Source of the DNA: SZUA-186 sp039714155
GTDB taxonomy: Bacteria > Pseudomonadota > Gammaproteobacteria > UBA9214
Assembly: GCA_039714155.1 (NCBI GenBank)
Contig: JBDLJX010000026.1
Span: forward strand, 1 to 32,428
Length of the DNA: 32,428 nt
Direction: 5' to 3'
In this document: positions 15,702 through 23,787 of the stretch, one piece after another
Layout: every line of letters begins with the position of its first letter
How positions within the stretch are numbered: position 1 is the stretch's first letter
Made by a program: the position numbers and the translations under genes
The notes under the pieces: generated by a model
The model's database searches: none
The model's input: the letters and a program-made list of their open reading frames with translations, nothing else
What the model was told of the DNA's origin: nothing

Positions 15702-17701
15702 GCGTTCCGCAAGCGGTGCGCAAGCGTGCCGCCGACCTGCACCAGGAACTCCATGAGCACAACTATCGCTATTACGTTCTCGATGACCCGGTCATCACCG
15801 ATGCCGGGTATGACCAGCTGCTGCGTGAACTGCAGGATATCGAGGCGCAGTATCCCGAACTGATCAGCCCGGATTCACCGACCCAGCGTGTTGGTGCCGC
15901 ACCCCGCAAGGAGTTTGGCGAAGTCCGGCATGCCGTGCGCATGCTGTCGCTGGACAATGCGTTTAGTGACGAGGAACTCACCAACTTCGACCGCCGCGTA
16001 CGCGAACGTCTCGAGATTGAGACGGTCGAGTATGCCGCCGAGCCAAAGCTCGACGGTGTTGCCGTCAGCATGCGGTATGAAGATGGTGTACTGGTGCGTG
16101 CAGCGACCCGCGGAGATGGTGTCACCGGTGAGGACATTACCAATAATGTCCGCACCATTGCCGGTGTGCCGCTGCGACTCGATGGACACGGTATTCCTGC
16201 CGTGCTCGAGGTGCGTGGTGAAGTCTACCTGTCACACAAGGGCTTTGCGCAACTGAACAGGCAGGCGCTCGCGAATGACCAGAAGACCTTCGTCAATCCA
16301 CGCAATGCCGCAGCCGGCAGCTTGCGTCAGCTGGACCCGAAAAACACTGCTGCAAGGCCGCTGGAGATGTACTGCTACGGTGTCGGCCTGGTCGAGGGCA
16401 GCACGTTGCCCGACCGGCATACAGACATCCTGCAACGGCTGGCCGGCTGGCGCCTGCGTGTATACGATGGTATTGAGCGCGTGACGGGCCTGGACGGTTG
16501 TGTTGCCTATTATGAAAGGCTCGGTCAGGCCCGCGCCAGCCTGCCATTTGATATCGACGGCGTGGTCTTCAAGGTTGACCGCCTTGACCAGCAGCAAGCA
16601 CTGGGTTTTGTTGCGCGGGCGCCACGCTGGGCCATTGCCCGCAAGTTCCCGGCACAGGAGGAGCAGACCCGGGTGCTGGATATCGACATCCAGGTCGGGC
16701 GTACCGGGGCACTAACACCGGTTGCGCGGCTCGAACCGGTATTTGTCGGTGGCGTCACCGTCACCAATGCCACCCTGCATAACGCCGACGAAGTGCAGCG
16801 CAAGGATGTCCGCAAGGGCGATACCGTGATTATCCGGCGTGCCGGCGATGTTATCCCGGAAGTGGTGCGTGTCATCAGGGAAAAACGGGTCAAGGGCGCG
16901 CGCGCCTTCAAGATGCCGGCAAGCTGCCCGGAGTGCGGGTCAACCGTCGAGCGCGTCGAGGGCGAGGTGGTGGCGCGATGTACCAGCGGCCTGTTCTGCC
17001 CGGCCCAGCGCAAGGAGGCTATCAAGCACTTCGCTTCGCGCCGCGCCATGGATATTGACGGCCTCGGCGACAAACTGGTGGACCAGTTGGTTGAGCGGAA
17101 ACTGATCAGTGACATCAGTGACCTTTACCGGTTAACGGTCGATGACATTGCCGGCCTCGGGCGCATGGCGGAAAAATCGGCCGCCAATCTCGTCAATGCG
17201 CTGGGAAAGAGCAAGGATACCACGCTGGAACGGTTTATCTATGCACTCGGCATCCGCGAGGTAGGGGAAGCCACGGCCCGGATTCTTGCCCGGGAATTTG
17301 GTGAACTGGAGCCGCTCATGCAGGCCGATGCCGAGACCTTGCAGGAAGTGCGTGATGTCGGCCCGGTCGTCGCACAGCACATCGTCGGCTTCTTTGCGGA
17401 AACGCATAACCGCGATGTCATCCGCAAACTGATTGACGCCGGGGTGCATTGGCCGGCGGTTGAGAAGCCGCAGCAGCAACCACTCGCCGGCAAGACTTTT
17501 GTGATTACCGGCAGCCTGTCCATGCCGCGCAATGAACTGAAAGCCAGACTGCAGGCGGCCGGCGCCAGGGTCGCGGGCAGCGTATCGAAGCAGACCGATT
17601 ACGTAGTAGCGGGAGAGCAAGCCGGTTCAAAATTGAACAAGGCAAATGAACTGGGTATAACTGTTCTGAATGAAGCCGACTGTATGGAATTATTACAGTG
17701 A
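15698..17701 (+). CDS. ligA: NAD-dependent DNA ligase LigA
   Basis: LigA seals nicks in replication and repair using NAD. The 667-residue protein has all domains in order: Ia (HNYRYYVLDDPVITDAGYD), the adenylation domain with Lys117 in EPKLDG, the OB fold (RTGALTPVARLEPV, RRAGDVIPEV), a four-cysteine zinc finger (CPECGS and CTSGLFCPAQ), helix-hairpin-helix repeats around 470-570 and a C-terminal BRCT domain (about 595-667, GKTFVITGSLSMPR). The start overlaps the zipA stop. No good terminator follows; the next gene is 194 bp on. Confidence 0.98.
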   Translation: MSVPQAVRKRAADLHQELHEHNYRYYVLDDPVITDAGYDQLLRELQDIEAQYPELISPDSPTQRVGAAPRKEFGEVRHAVRMLSLDNAFSDEELTNFDRRVRERLEIETVEYAAEPKLDGVAVSMRYEDGVLVRAATRGDGVTGEDITNNVRTIAGVPLRLDGHGIPAVLEVRGEVYLSHKGFAQLNRQALANDQKTFVNPRNAAAGSLRQLDPKNTAARPLEMYCYGVGLVEGSTLPDRHTDILQRLAGWRLRVYDGIERVTGLDGCVAYYERLGQARASLPFDIDGVVFKVDRLDQQQALGFVARAPRWAIARKFPAQEEQTRVLDIDIQVGRTGALTPVARLEPVFVGGVTVTNATLHNADEVQRKDVRKGDTVIIRRAGDVIPEVVRVIREKRVKGARAFKMPASCPECGSTVERVEGEVVARCTSGLFCPAQRKEAIKHFASRRAMDIDGLGDKLVDQLVERKLISDISDLYRLTVDDIAGLGRMAEKSAANLVNALGKSKDTTLERFIYALGIREVGEATARILAREFGELEPLMQADAETLQEVRDVGPVVAQHIVGFFAETHNRDVIRKLIDAGVHWPAVEKPQQQPLAGKTFVITGSLSMPRNELKARLQAAGARVAGSVSKQTDYVVAGEQAGSKLNKANELGITVLNEADCMELLQ

Positions 17702-17811
17702 ATGCCGTTGGTTAACTGTCTGGTAATAATAACGTTGCCATGAATCATCTCGCGCATGCCTCAACCGGAAGCGGGATTTCCCACATATACCTTCGCTCCC
17801 TTTAGGACTAC

Positions 17812-17817
17812 TATAAT
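17812..17817 (+). promoter_or_regulatory. Candidate -10 box for the rhodanese/GGDEF-EAL cluster
   Basis: A perfect TATAAT lies 78 bp before the rhodanese ATG in the 194-bp gap after ligA. The base context is CTACTATAATG, and no good -35 is visible at the expected distance. Confidence 0.45.
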
Positions 17818-17895
17818 GCCACATGGCCGTGCAGCTACAACCCTGACGACAATTATAAGAAATACACATAACCTACAGATATGTAAGGACTATAA

Positions 17896-18333
17896 ATGCG
17901 GTATTTTCGAGAGCTGGCGGGCCTCTGTGGCGTGTTCATGTTGCTTTGCCTGCCTGTGGTTCTGCCCGCTGCGGATGATTACACCAGCCCTGACACCATC
18001 GAGGGGACCATTGTTATCGATGCCGGGCAACTGATCGAGCTGGTGGGCAACAACGATGATATGGTCATGATTGACTCCCGCATCAAGGAAGATCGCACGG
18101 AAGGTTACATCGAGGGCTCACATCACCTTGTTGATCGCGACACGGACTGTGACTCACTCGCCAGATTACTGTCTGACAAGACTACGCCGGTGGTGTTCTA
18201 CTGCAACAGTATTAACTGTGACCGCAGTGACAGGGCGGTAGTCATTGCGCGTGATTGTGGTTATACAGAGATCTACTGGTTTCGCGGTGGTGTTGAAGAG
18301 TGGCGTGAGAAAAGTTTTCCACTCATCCAGTAA
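17896..18333 (+). CDS. Exported rhodanese-domain protein
   Basis: This 145-residue protein starts with a signal peptide (MRYFRE, then a hydrophobic stretch ending VVLPA, cleavage near 25). The mature part is a single rhodanese fold: MIDSR, the Y-EGSHHL segment, and the active-site loop PVVFYCNSINCDRS with Cys103 as the presumed sulfur-accepting residue and a second Cys108 in the loop; GYTEIYWFRGGVEEW closes the domain. Rhodaneses carry sulfane sulfur as a cysteine persulfide, and periplasmic ones often serve in sulfur trafficking or sensing. AAGGA lies 6 bases before the ATG. The GGDEF-EAL gene follows after 18 bp, so the two are probably an operon. Confidence 0.9.
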   Translation: MRYFRELAGLCGVFMLLCLPVVLPAADDYTSPDTIEGTIVIDAGQLIELVGNNDDMVMIDSRIKEDRTEGYIEGSHHLVDRDTDCDSLARLLSDKTTPVVFYCNSINCDRSDRAVVIARDCGYTEIYWFRGGVEEWREKSFPLIQ

Positions 18334-18346
18334 CTAACCCGTAAAT
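18334..18346 (+). repeat. 13-bp sequence shared with the downstream repeat and the foldback element
   Basis: CTAACCCGTAAAT follows the rhodanese stop codon directly. It is identical at 20675-20687, also directly after a stop codon, and differs by one base at 10710-10722 inside the foldback element. Alone, 13 identical bases could arise by chance in a window of this size; the shared position after stop codons makes a relic plausible. Confidence 0.3.
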
Positions 18347-18351
18347 CCTTC

Positions 18352-20673
18352 ATGCTGAAACCCTTCAGGATAAACATGCTCACCGGCCTGGTGTTGAGCA
18401 TTATTTTGCTGGGTATTATCAGCACCGCCATGACGCTGGTAACAACCCGCGTGTATCGCGACCTTACCTTTGATTTTCAGAGCGACTACATGATGCGGCT
18501 GGTCTCCATTCGCGCAACTGACATCCTTGTCGAACAGGCCGACAGTGCAGAACATCTCGGTCTCGGGATTCAGAGTATGGGCCGATTCCGCACAGCGTTC
18601 GCTTCCAGTGATGCCGCGCAGCTGAATGCTGTACTCGTGGACCAGTTCCGGCAGGGAATCGTCACGGCAAACATGGTCAAGGTAGTGAGGTTCTATACTT
18701 TTGACGAGAACTACGACTTGCTGGGTATGGGTACGCGCGGCAATGCTGTACCGGCAGGCGATGTCATTATATGTCACGGACTGATTTCCAGGGCGCGCAT
18801 CCGTGAGGGCGCAAAACTGCTCAATACAATGTCCGAGGTCTGTCTTTACGATGGCCGGCCATACCAGGCTGTGATCGTCGCTATTGGCAATCTCAAACCA
18901 CAGGGGTACCTGATGGTGGTATCCGATCCGGTTGCCGCGCTTGCCACGATTGATACCCTGTTGCACATGCCGGTAATGCTGGAGACGACTGACGGTACAT
19001 TGCTGTACCGCAGTCAGAACTGGCAGGACACCATCGCCGAAAACGCGGTGATTTCCGGTTATGTCCTGAATACCAATGACTCGCAGCCGGCACTGAGAAT
19101 TACCGCGGCCCGCAATGCCAATGCGCTGGTCGCCAAGCTGGACCGCACCAACAGCTGGCTGCTGGCGATTGTCGTTGTCATTATCCTGTTTACCGTGTTG
19201 ATGGCACTCTGGTTTGTACGTCGCTCCGTATTCAAGCCGCTACGCGAATTGACTTTTCAGTTGCGTGAAGGCCGTCTGGGCAAGAGTATCCGGTCTGACC
19301 TGCCTGCATTACCGGCCGGAGCCAATGCGCCGGTCAGCTTCGATGCGCTGGGTGAGTTGTATGAAACGCTGCGTGATATGGCCATTCGCGATCCGTTGAC
19401 CCGGACCTACAACCGCGCACTGTTTGAAGACCGTCTCAAGCAGGCGATTGCCGAGCATCGCCGGACCCCCACCACGGTTGCTGTCCTGTTGACCGACATG
19501 GTGCGGTTTAAATACGTCAATGACCTGCTGGGCCATCACATCGGCGACCTGTTGCTGAAGCAGGTGGTGGACCGTATCAGAAGTGCCTTGCGCGAATCGG
19601 ACACACTGGCGCGCCTGGGTGGTGATGAGTTTACCGTTATCCTGCCCGATACGGATGGTGGCCAGGCATTGCAGGTAGCCGAGAAGATTGTGCGTGTCAT
19701 GGCAGCAGATTTCGCGATCGAGCGGCACAAGCTGTCAGCCTCGGTATCTATTGGTATCGCACTGATGCCGGACCATGGCGAGGATGTCGAAACCCTGTTG
19801 CGCCATGCTGACTATGCAATGTACTCGGCCAAGCGCAAGCAGCCCGGTGTTGCGATCTATGATCCGATGACAACAGCAGAGATCAATGCTGCACGCATGA
19901 CACTCGACGGTATGTTGAACGAGAACATCGAGCGTAATGACCTGTTTCTGGTGTACCAGCCGGTCATGGACTTCAAGACCGGCAAGATCAGTTATCTGGA
20001 AGCGCTGGTGCGCTGGCGTCAGTCTGACGGCACGATCATCCTGCCGGAGACCTTCATCCGGGTGGCCGAGCAGAGCGGGCTGATCCGCCAGTTGTCCGAA
20101 TGGATTGTCGATACCGCCTGCCGCGAACTGGCTGTGCTGAAGCGTAACAGCCCCGACCTGCGTGTCGGTATCAACCTGTCGATGCATAACCTGCACGATC
20201 ATGATCTGGCCGAGCAGATTGGCCGGTCGCTGGACCACTACCAGCTCAACCCGGACTCACTGCTGCTGGAGATTACCGAGACCGGGGTTATGCTGGATCC
20301 CGAGCAGGTCATCGAGATGCTCAATGAACTCAGCAGCATGGGCCTGCAACTATCGGTCGATGATTTTGGCACCGGTCATTCCTCGCTGGCCTACCTGAAA
20401 CGCCTGCCGGTGCATACCCTCAAGGTGGACAAGTCGTTTGTCACGGATATGGACACGGACGAGGACAATGCCTCCATCGTGCTGGCCACCATTGATCTTG
20501 CCCACAGCCTCGGGCTGAGCGTGACGGCCGAGGGTGTCGAGACCCGGACGGTCTATGAAATGCTCCGGGAAATGGGCTGCGACAGCTATCAGGGGTATTA
20601 TGTCAGCTATCCCATGGAGATGGCCGGTGTTTCCGAGTGGCTGAACAACGGGCGCATGACCCAGGCACGATGA
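18352..20673 (+). CDS. Membrane-bound GGDEF-EAL c-di-GMP enzyme
   Basis: The 773-residue protein has a transmembrane helix (about 10-30), a 238-residue periplasmic domain, a second helix (269-289) and a short linker. Then come a GGDEF domain (about 345-505; GGDEF at 423-427, with an I-site RESD at 414-417) and an EAL domain (about 515-760). The EAL motifs look catalytic: EAL 550-552, NLSMHNL, LEITETG, DDFGTGHSSL, KVDKSFV, AEGVE and YQGYY. In the GGDEF domain the usual DLD reads DMV (382-384); the first Asp, the metal ligand, is kept. Both synthesis and hydrolysis of c-di-GMP are therefore possible. The periplasmic domain has only two cysteines, Cys141 and Cys164. No ribosome-binding site is obvious. 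The exported rhodanese is encoded just upstream. Confidence 0.94.
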   Translation: MLKPFRINMLTGLVLSIILLGIISTAMTLVTTRVYRDLTFDFQSDYMMRLVSIRATDILVEQADSAEHLGLGIQSMGRFRTAFASSDAAQLNAVLVDQFRQGIVTANMVKVVRFYTFDENYDLLGMGTRGNAVPAGDVIICHGLISRARIREGAKLLNTMSEVCLYDGRPYQAVIVAIGNLKPQGYLMVVSDPVAALATIDTLLHMPVMLETTDGTLLYRSQNWQDTIAENAVISGYVLNTNDSQPALRITAARNANALVAKLDRTNSWLLAIVVVIILFTVLMALWFVRRSVFKPLRELTFQLREGRLGKSIRSDLPALPAGANAPVSFDALGELYETLRDMAIRDPLTRTYNRALFEDRLKQAIAEHRRTPTTVAVLLTDMVRFKYVNDLLGHHIGDLLLKQVVDRIRSALRESDTLARLGGDEFTVILPDTDGGQALQVAEKIVRVMAADFAIERHKLSASVSIGIALMPDHGEDVETLLRHADYAMYSAKRKQPGVAIYDPMTTAEINAARMTLDGMLNENIERNDLFLVYQPVMDFKTGKISYLEALVRWRQSDGTIILPETFIRVAEQSGLIRQLSEWIVDTACRELAVLKRNSPDLRVGINLSMHNLHDHDLAEQIGRSLDHYQLNPDSLLLEITETGVMLDPEQVIEMLNELSSMGLQLSVDDFGTGHSSLAYLKRLPVHTLKVDKSFVTDMDTDEDNASIVLATIDLAHSLGLSVTAEGVETRTVYEMLREMGCDSYQGYYVSYPMEMAGVSEWLNNGRMTQAR

Positions 20674-20674
20674 T

Positions 20675-20737
20675 CTAACCCGTAAATTTCCTTGTGGAGC
20701 CAGGAGACAAGCGAGATTGTGCATGATTTATGAATTT
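20675..20737 (+). repeat. Partial copy of the 10683-10922 foldback element
   Basis: Positions 20688-20737 match 10819-10868 at 46 of 50 bases, including 28 identical bases in a row. In front stands CTAACCCGTAAAT, which resembles the opposite end of the full element, as if the middle had been deleted. The copy begins two bases after the GGDEF-EAL stop and ends 16 bases before the lipoprotein ATG. Confidence 0.75.
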
Positions 20738-20753
20738 GTCCAAGGAGCGCAAG

Positions 20754-20945
20754 ATGTTAAATCGATTATTCCCGGTACTGCTGATTGTCCTGCTAACGGC
20801 CTGCACGGATACCGACCCGACGGAGTCCGGTGAGCATGTCTTGAAAACCCGGACGGACGCCATGCACAAGGCGCGTAATACCCAGCAGTTGCTTGATGAT
20901 GCGCATGAACGCCAGCGACAGCAGATCGACGAGGTAGCGCAGTAA
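20754..20945 (+). CDS. Small lipoprotein (63 aa)
   Basis: The product has a lipoprotein signal: MLNRLFPVLLIVLLTAC, with the lipobox LTAC and Cys17 as the first mature residue. Asp19 at position +2 is the usual inner-membrane retention signal in enteric systems. The mature 47 residues are hydrophilic and probably helical (NTQQLLDDAHERQRQQIDE). AAGGAG lies 6 bases before the ATG at 20754, which is why I prefer it to the in-frame ATG at 20730 inside the repeat. It is followed 17 bp later by the MinD-like gene. The family is not recognised; small helical lipoproteins of this kind sometimes accompany membrane complexes. Confidence 0.75.
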   Translation: MLNRLFPVLLIVLLTACTDTDPTESGEHVLKTRTDAMHKARNTQQLLDDAHERQRQQIDEVAQ

Positions 20946-20962
20946 CTGATTGCGTAGCCGCT

Positions 20963-22447
20963 ATGACCCGTATTATCACCATTACCAGTGGCCTTGCCGG
21001 TGTTGGCAAGACCCACCTTGCCATTAACCTGGCGGCCGAGCTGGTCAGGAAAGGGCGGCTGACCGGGCTCTATCATGATGATAGTGGCCATGCCTCGATC
21101 GACCGGTTGCTGCAGCTGTCTCGCAACAGCGCGCCGAAAAGCACCCCGGACAGTGGTGATGTACTGTGCCATGGTTACCAGGGCATCGACGTGATTTCTT
21201 CACGCTACCCGTTGGCTGGCTGGAACGGTCTCGACGGCAGGCAGCTTGACATCTTGCTTTCAGCGCATGAGGCGTGGACGGGATACGATGACTTTATTAT
21301 CGACACTTCCGGTATGTCGCCACGCGGTGTGGTCGCCTGTTGCCTGTTGTCGCAGCCGGTGCTGCTGGTGGTCACGCCAGAGTCCCGGTCACAGGCAGAG
21401 GCGTTTGCGCTGTTGAAAGTGTTGCAGCTGAATGACTTCAGTAGCCCGGTTTTTCTGGTCATCAACAACGCATCCGCAACCGATGATGTCAGCGGCATAC
21501 ACGACCGTCTTGCCGAGATGGCCGAACAGCATCTCGGGCTGGAGATCCCGCTATTGGGTACGGTTGCCAGTGATGATCATGTGATGTCAGCGCAACGCCT
21601 GCACCAGGCATTTACCTCGGTTTTCCCGGAGGCAACGGCGTCCGGTGATATCGTCAAGCTGGCGGATGCCATGATGCGGGTGCAATCGCATGATGTGGCA
21701 GGTGCAAATAACCTGGCCGGTTTCTGGAAGGCGTTGGTGCATGTCATGCGTACACCGGTACACCTGGCCGGCAACACGGACCTGTCGGACTATGATCAGC
21801 AGGAGCCGCCGCTGGTGGTGGATACGGTCACGCCAGCTGAACCGGTCCGCACGGAGTCGACGTTATTGCGCTATGAAGGGCCGATGGTGCGACTGGACAG
21901 CGTGATGGAGAGTTTCTCCGGTGTCATGCATGTCATGGCGGATGACATGCTGGCATTTTATGACCGATTGCTGGATATGGACGACAAGGTGCCCCTGGCC
22001 GAGAGTCCGGCCGTGAATAATGCCGCGGCGCTTGAACAGAAGCTGGCAATCATTTTACGCGTGCTGAAAGAGGCCATTGGCAAGCAGCAAAAAGTATGTG
22101 TGCAGGTCGAGGAGAACAGTGTTGCCGAGGATGACGAGGACTGGCTCAGGCCCGGTCACTACATCAAGTACGCCTTCCTGGTGCCGGCCGAGGACGATGC
22201 GCTGGCGCAATTGACCCGGGAAATGGAACATCTGCCCGGTTTGCGACATAACAAGGGCGAGGATGGCGAGTGTATATGTGAAGTTATATCGACCTTGCGT
22301 GATGTCTGTCTGAGTGTCGTGCATACCCCGCAGGGTGAAATCCGGATTCACTACTGGCATGCGCCGGAACAGGATGCGGGGGTATCAGCGTCGCAGCCGG
22401 TTAGTCGTTCACTCGATCATCACCCGGCCCACAAGCGGGTGCATTAG
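20963..22447 (+). CDS. MinD/FlhG-like P-loop ATPase with unrecognised C-terminal region
   Basis: The 494-residue protein opens with a MinD/ParA-type fold. The P-loop SGLAGVGKT (9-17) keeps Lys16 and Thr17, but the signature Lys11 of the deviant Walker A motif is Leu. HDDSGHASIDRLL (38-50) matches the switch I region of FlhG/MinD, and DDFIIDTSG (109-117, Asp114) the switch II/Walker B region. After about residue 250 the protein leaves the family: some 240 residues with acidic stretches and no motif I know, ending in a His-rich tail. MinD relatives position flagella, division sites or other polar machinery at the membrane. The neighbours suggest a role tied to c-di-GMP signalling (inference). 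The ribosome-binding site is weak. Confidence 0.8.
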   Translation: MTRIITITSGLAGVGKTHLAINLAAELVRKGRLTGLYHDDSGHASIDRLLQLSRNSAPKSTPDSGDVLCHGYQGIDVISSRYPLAGWNGLDGRQLDILLSAHEAWTGYDDFIIDTSGMSPRGVVACCLLSQPVLLVVTPESRSQAEAFALLKVLQLNDFSSPVFLVINNASATDDVSGIHDRLAEMAEQHLGLEIPLLGTVASDDHVMSAQRLHQAFTSVFPEATASGDIVKLADAMMRVQSHDVAGANNLAGFWKALVHVMRTPVHLAGNTDLSDYDQQEPPLVVDTVTPAEPVRTESTLLRYEGPMVRLDSVMESFSGVMHVMADDMLAFYDRLLDMDDKVPLAESPAVNNAAALEQKLAIILRVLKEAIGKQQKVCVQVEENSVAEDDEDWLRPGHYIKYAFLVPAEDDALAQLTREMEHLPGLRHNKGEDGECICEVISTLRDVCLSVVHTPQGEIRIHYWHAPEQDAGVSASQPVSRSLDHHPAHKRVH

Positions 22448-22460
22448 CCACGGAAGAACA

Positions 22461-22509
22461 GTGAAGCGTGAGACGTGAATTCAACACCATCTCACGTCTC
22501 ACGCTTCAC
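22461..22509. repeat. Perfect 18-bp hairpin between convergent genes
   Basis: GTGAAGCGTGAGACGTGA (22461-22478) and its exact reverse complement (22492-22509) flank a 13-base loop. It lies in the 80-bp gap between the convergent ATPase and parvulin genes. It lacks T-tracts, so a dispersed palindromic repeat with possible transcript-end function is more likely than a standard bidirectional terminator. GCCACGGAAGAACA just before it (22447-22460) resembles part of the arm of the palindrome at 27824. Confidence 0.8.
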
Positions 22510-22515
22510 GCAGAT

Positions 22516-22527
22516 TGTAGCCCGGAT
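22516..22527. repeat. TGTAGCCCGGAT motif, copy 1
   Basis: This 12-mer abuts the stop codon of the parvulin gene and recurs exactly at 31671-31682. The sequence is familiar as the start of dispersed intergenic repeats in gammaproteobacteria. Confidence 0.45.
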
Positions 22528-23475
22528 TTATTCCGATGCTGTTTCGCTGTCTTCAGCCGGTGCAGCCGCAGTTTCTTCAGCAGCAGGGGCTTCTTCATCT
22601 GCAGAGGTTTCTGCCGGAGCTTCTTCGGCAGCCGGGGCTGAACTGGCAGTGATGGTGACATCGGCAGCGGCGCGGGCTTCCTGCAGGTGTTGTTGCAGCA
22701 GCTTGTTGGCCATGGCGAGCTTCAGTCGGTCCTTGACCTCGTCATAGGACGGCGGGGTGGTATCGCGGGTGTCCTCGAGCAGTATGATGTGCCAGCCAAA
22801 CTGGGTCTCGACCGGTTCCCTGGTGTAGCTGCCTTTCTCAAGTTGTGCCGTGGCGTCAGAGAATGGTTTCACCATCTGGGCCGGGGCGAACCAGCCGAGC
22901 TTGCCACCACTGGTGCCGGACGGGCCGGTGGACTTTGCCTTCGCCAGTTCGGCAAAGTCGGCACCGCCATCCAGTTCGACGATGATGGCAGTCGCTTCTT
23001 CCTGTGTTTTAACAAGGATGTGACGGGCGTTGTACTCGGTACCCGGACTGCCAAGCTGGGCGTCGTAAAGCTGCTTCGCCATCTCGTCGCTGATTGGATT
23101 GTTGCTGCTGAAGTCCTGGATGGCGGCGCGTGCCAGCACTGCACGTTCCTGCTGCTGAAGCAGCGCCGCGACATCCTGCTTGCTGTCGAGGCCCTTGTTA
23201 ACACCTTCCTGGCGCATCAGTTCCAGGTTGATCAGTTCTTCCAGGATGGTAGCATCGTCACTGGCGCCGGGCCGGCTTGCCTGGCGCTGGGAGGCGTAGG
23301 CATCGAAGACCGGCCGGGTAATGGCGGTGCCGTTAACGGTTGCCAGGACCGGGCCGCCGATGACAGTGTTGCTGCTGTTGTCGTTGTCATTACCGTCACG
23401 GGGGGTCTGCAACTGGTCGCAGCCCTGCAGTGCGATCAGTGTCAGGGTTAATGTCAGGATTATCGGGTAGCGCAT
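22528..23475 (-). CDS. Parvulin-type peptidyl-prolyl isomerase lipoprotein
   Basis: This 315-residue protein starts with a lipoprotein signal (lipobox LQGC, Cys19) and an Asp-rich linker. A SurA/PrsA-like N-terminal helical part follows (about 45-140, VNGTAITRPVFDAY), then one PpiC-type parvulin domain (about 145-245; ARHILVKTQEEA, FAELAKAKSTGPSG, GGKLGWF, FGWHIILLED). The C-terminus is a long low-complexity Ala/Glu/Pro/Ser tail. It should be a membrane-tethered chaperone/isomerase for exported proteins. It is the last gene of yciB-yciI-bolA-ppi, 24 bp after bolA. AAGG lies 8 bases before the ATG. Similar genes follow bolA in Pseudomonas and Chromatiales. Confidence 0.93.
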   Translation of the reverse strand: MRYPIILTLTLTLIALQGCDQLQTPRDGNDNDNSSNTVIGGPVLATVNGTAITRPVFDAYASQRQASRPGASDDATILEELINLELMRQEGVNKGLDSKQDVAALLQQQERAVLARAAIQDFSSNNPISDEMAKQLYDAQLGSPGTEYNARHILVKTQEEATAIIVELDGGADFAELAKAKSTGPSGTSGGKLGWFAPAQMVKPFSDATAQLEKGSYTREPVETQFGWHIILLEDTRDTTPPSYDEVKDRLKLAMANKLLQQHLQEARAAADVTITASSAPAAEEAPAETSADEEAPAAEETAAAPAEDSETASE

Positions 23476-23499
23476 GATAGTTACCTTGCTGGTTGGTGG

Positions 23500-23787
23500 T
23501 TAAAGTTCGTCTGGCGATTTCGCCTGGATGCTGAGGGCATGAATGTCAGAATGCATCATGTCACCGACCGCATCGTAGACCAGGCGATGTCGCTGGATCA
23601 GGTTCTTGCCGGTAAAGGCGTCAGCGACGATAGTCACGATATAATGACCGCCGCCGCTGGCTGCACCGGCATGGCCGGCATGTTTGGCACTTTCATCGAC
23701 AATCTCGAGTTCGGAGGGTTCCAGCGCGCCCTGCAGCAGAGCGCGGATTTTCTCGACGCGTGCATCGACTGCCATTATATCCATCAT
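23500..23787 (-). CDS. bolA: BolA-family protein
   Basis: The 95-residue product has the BolA KH-like fold signature: LEIVDESAKH, the GGGHYIVTIVADAFTGKNLIQRHRLVYDAV core with the conserved RHR histidine, and DIHALSIQAKSP at the end. BolA proteins pair with monothiol glutaredoxins to handle [2Fe-2S] clusters and influence morphology and stress responses. The Gly/Ala/His-rich loop between strands (AGHAGAASGGG) could hold the cluster ligand. The ATG overlaps the yciI stop (TAATG), so translation is coupled; a further ATG at 23775 gives the more usual MAVDARVEKI start and cannot be excluded. Confidence 0.94.
   Translation of the reverse strand: MMDIMAVDARVEKIRALLQGALEPSELEIVDESAKHAGHAGAASGGGHYIVTIVADAFTGKNLIQRHRLVYDAVGDMMHSDIHALSIQAKSPDEL

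Noticed and set aside
16525..17115. Long serine-rich minus-strand frame inside ligA, with similar ones inside smc (13608-14057)
   Set aside because: Low-complexity Ser/Arg products antisense to strongly supported coding sequence; no independent signals.
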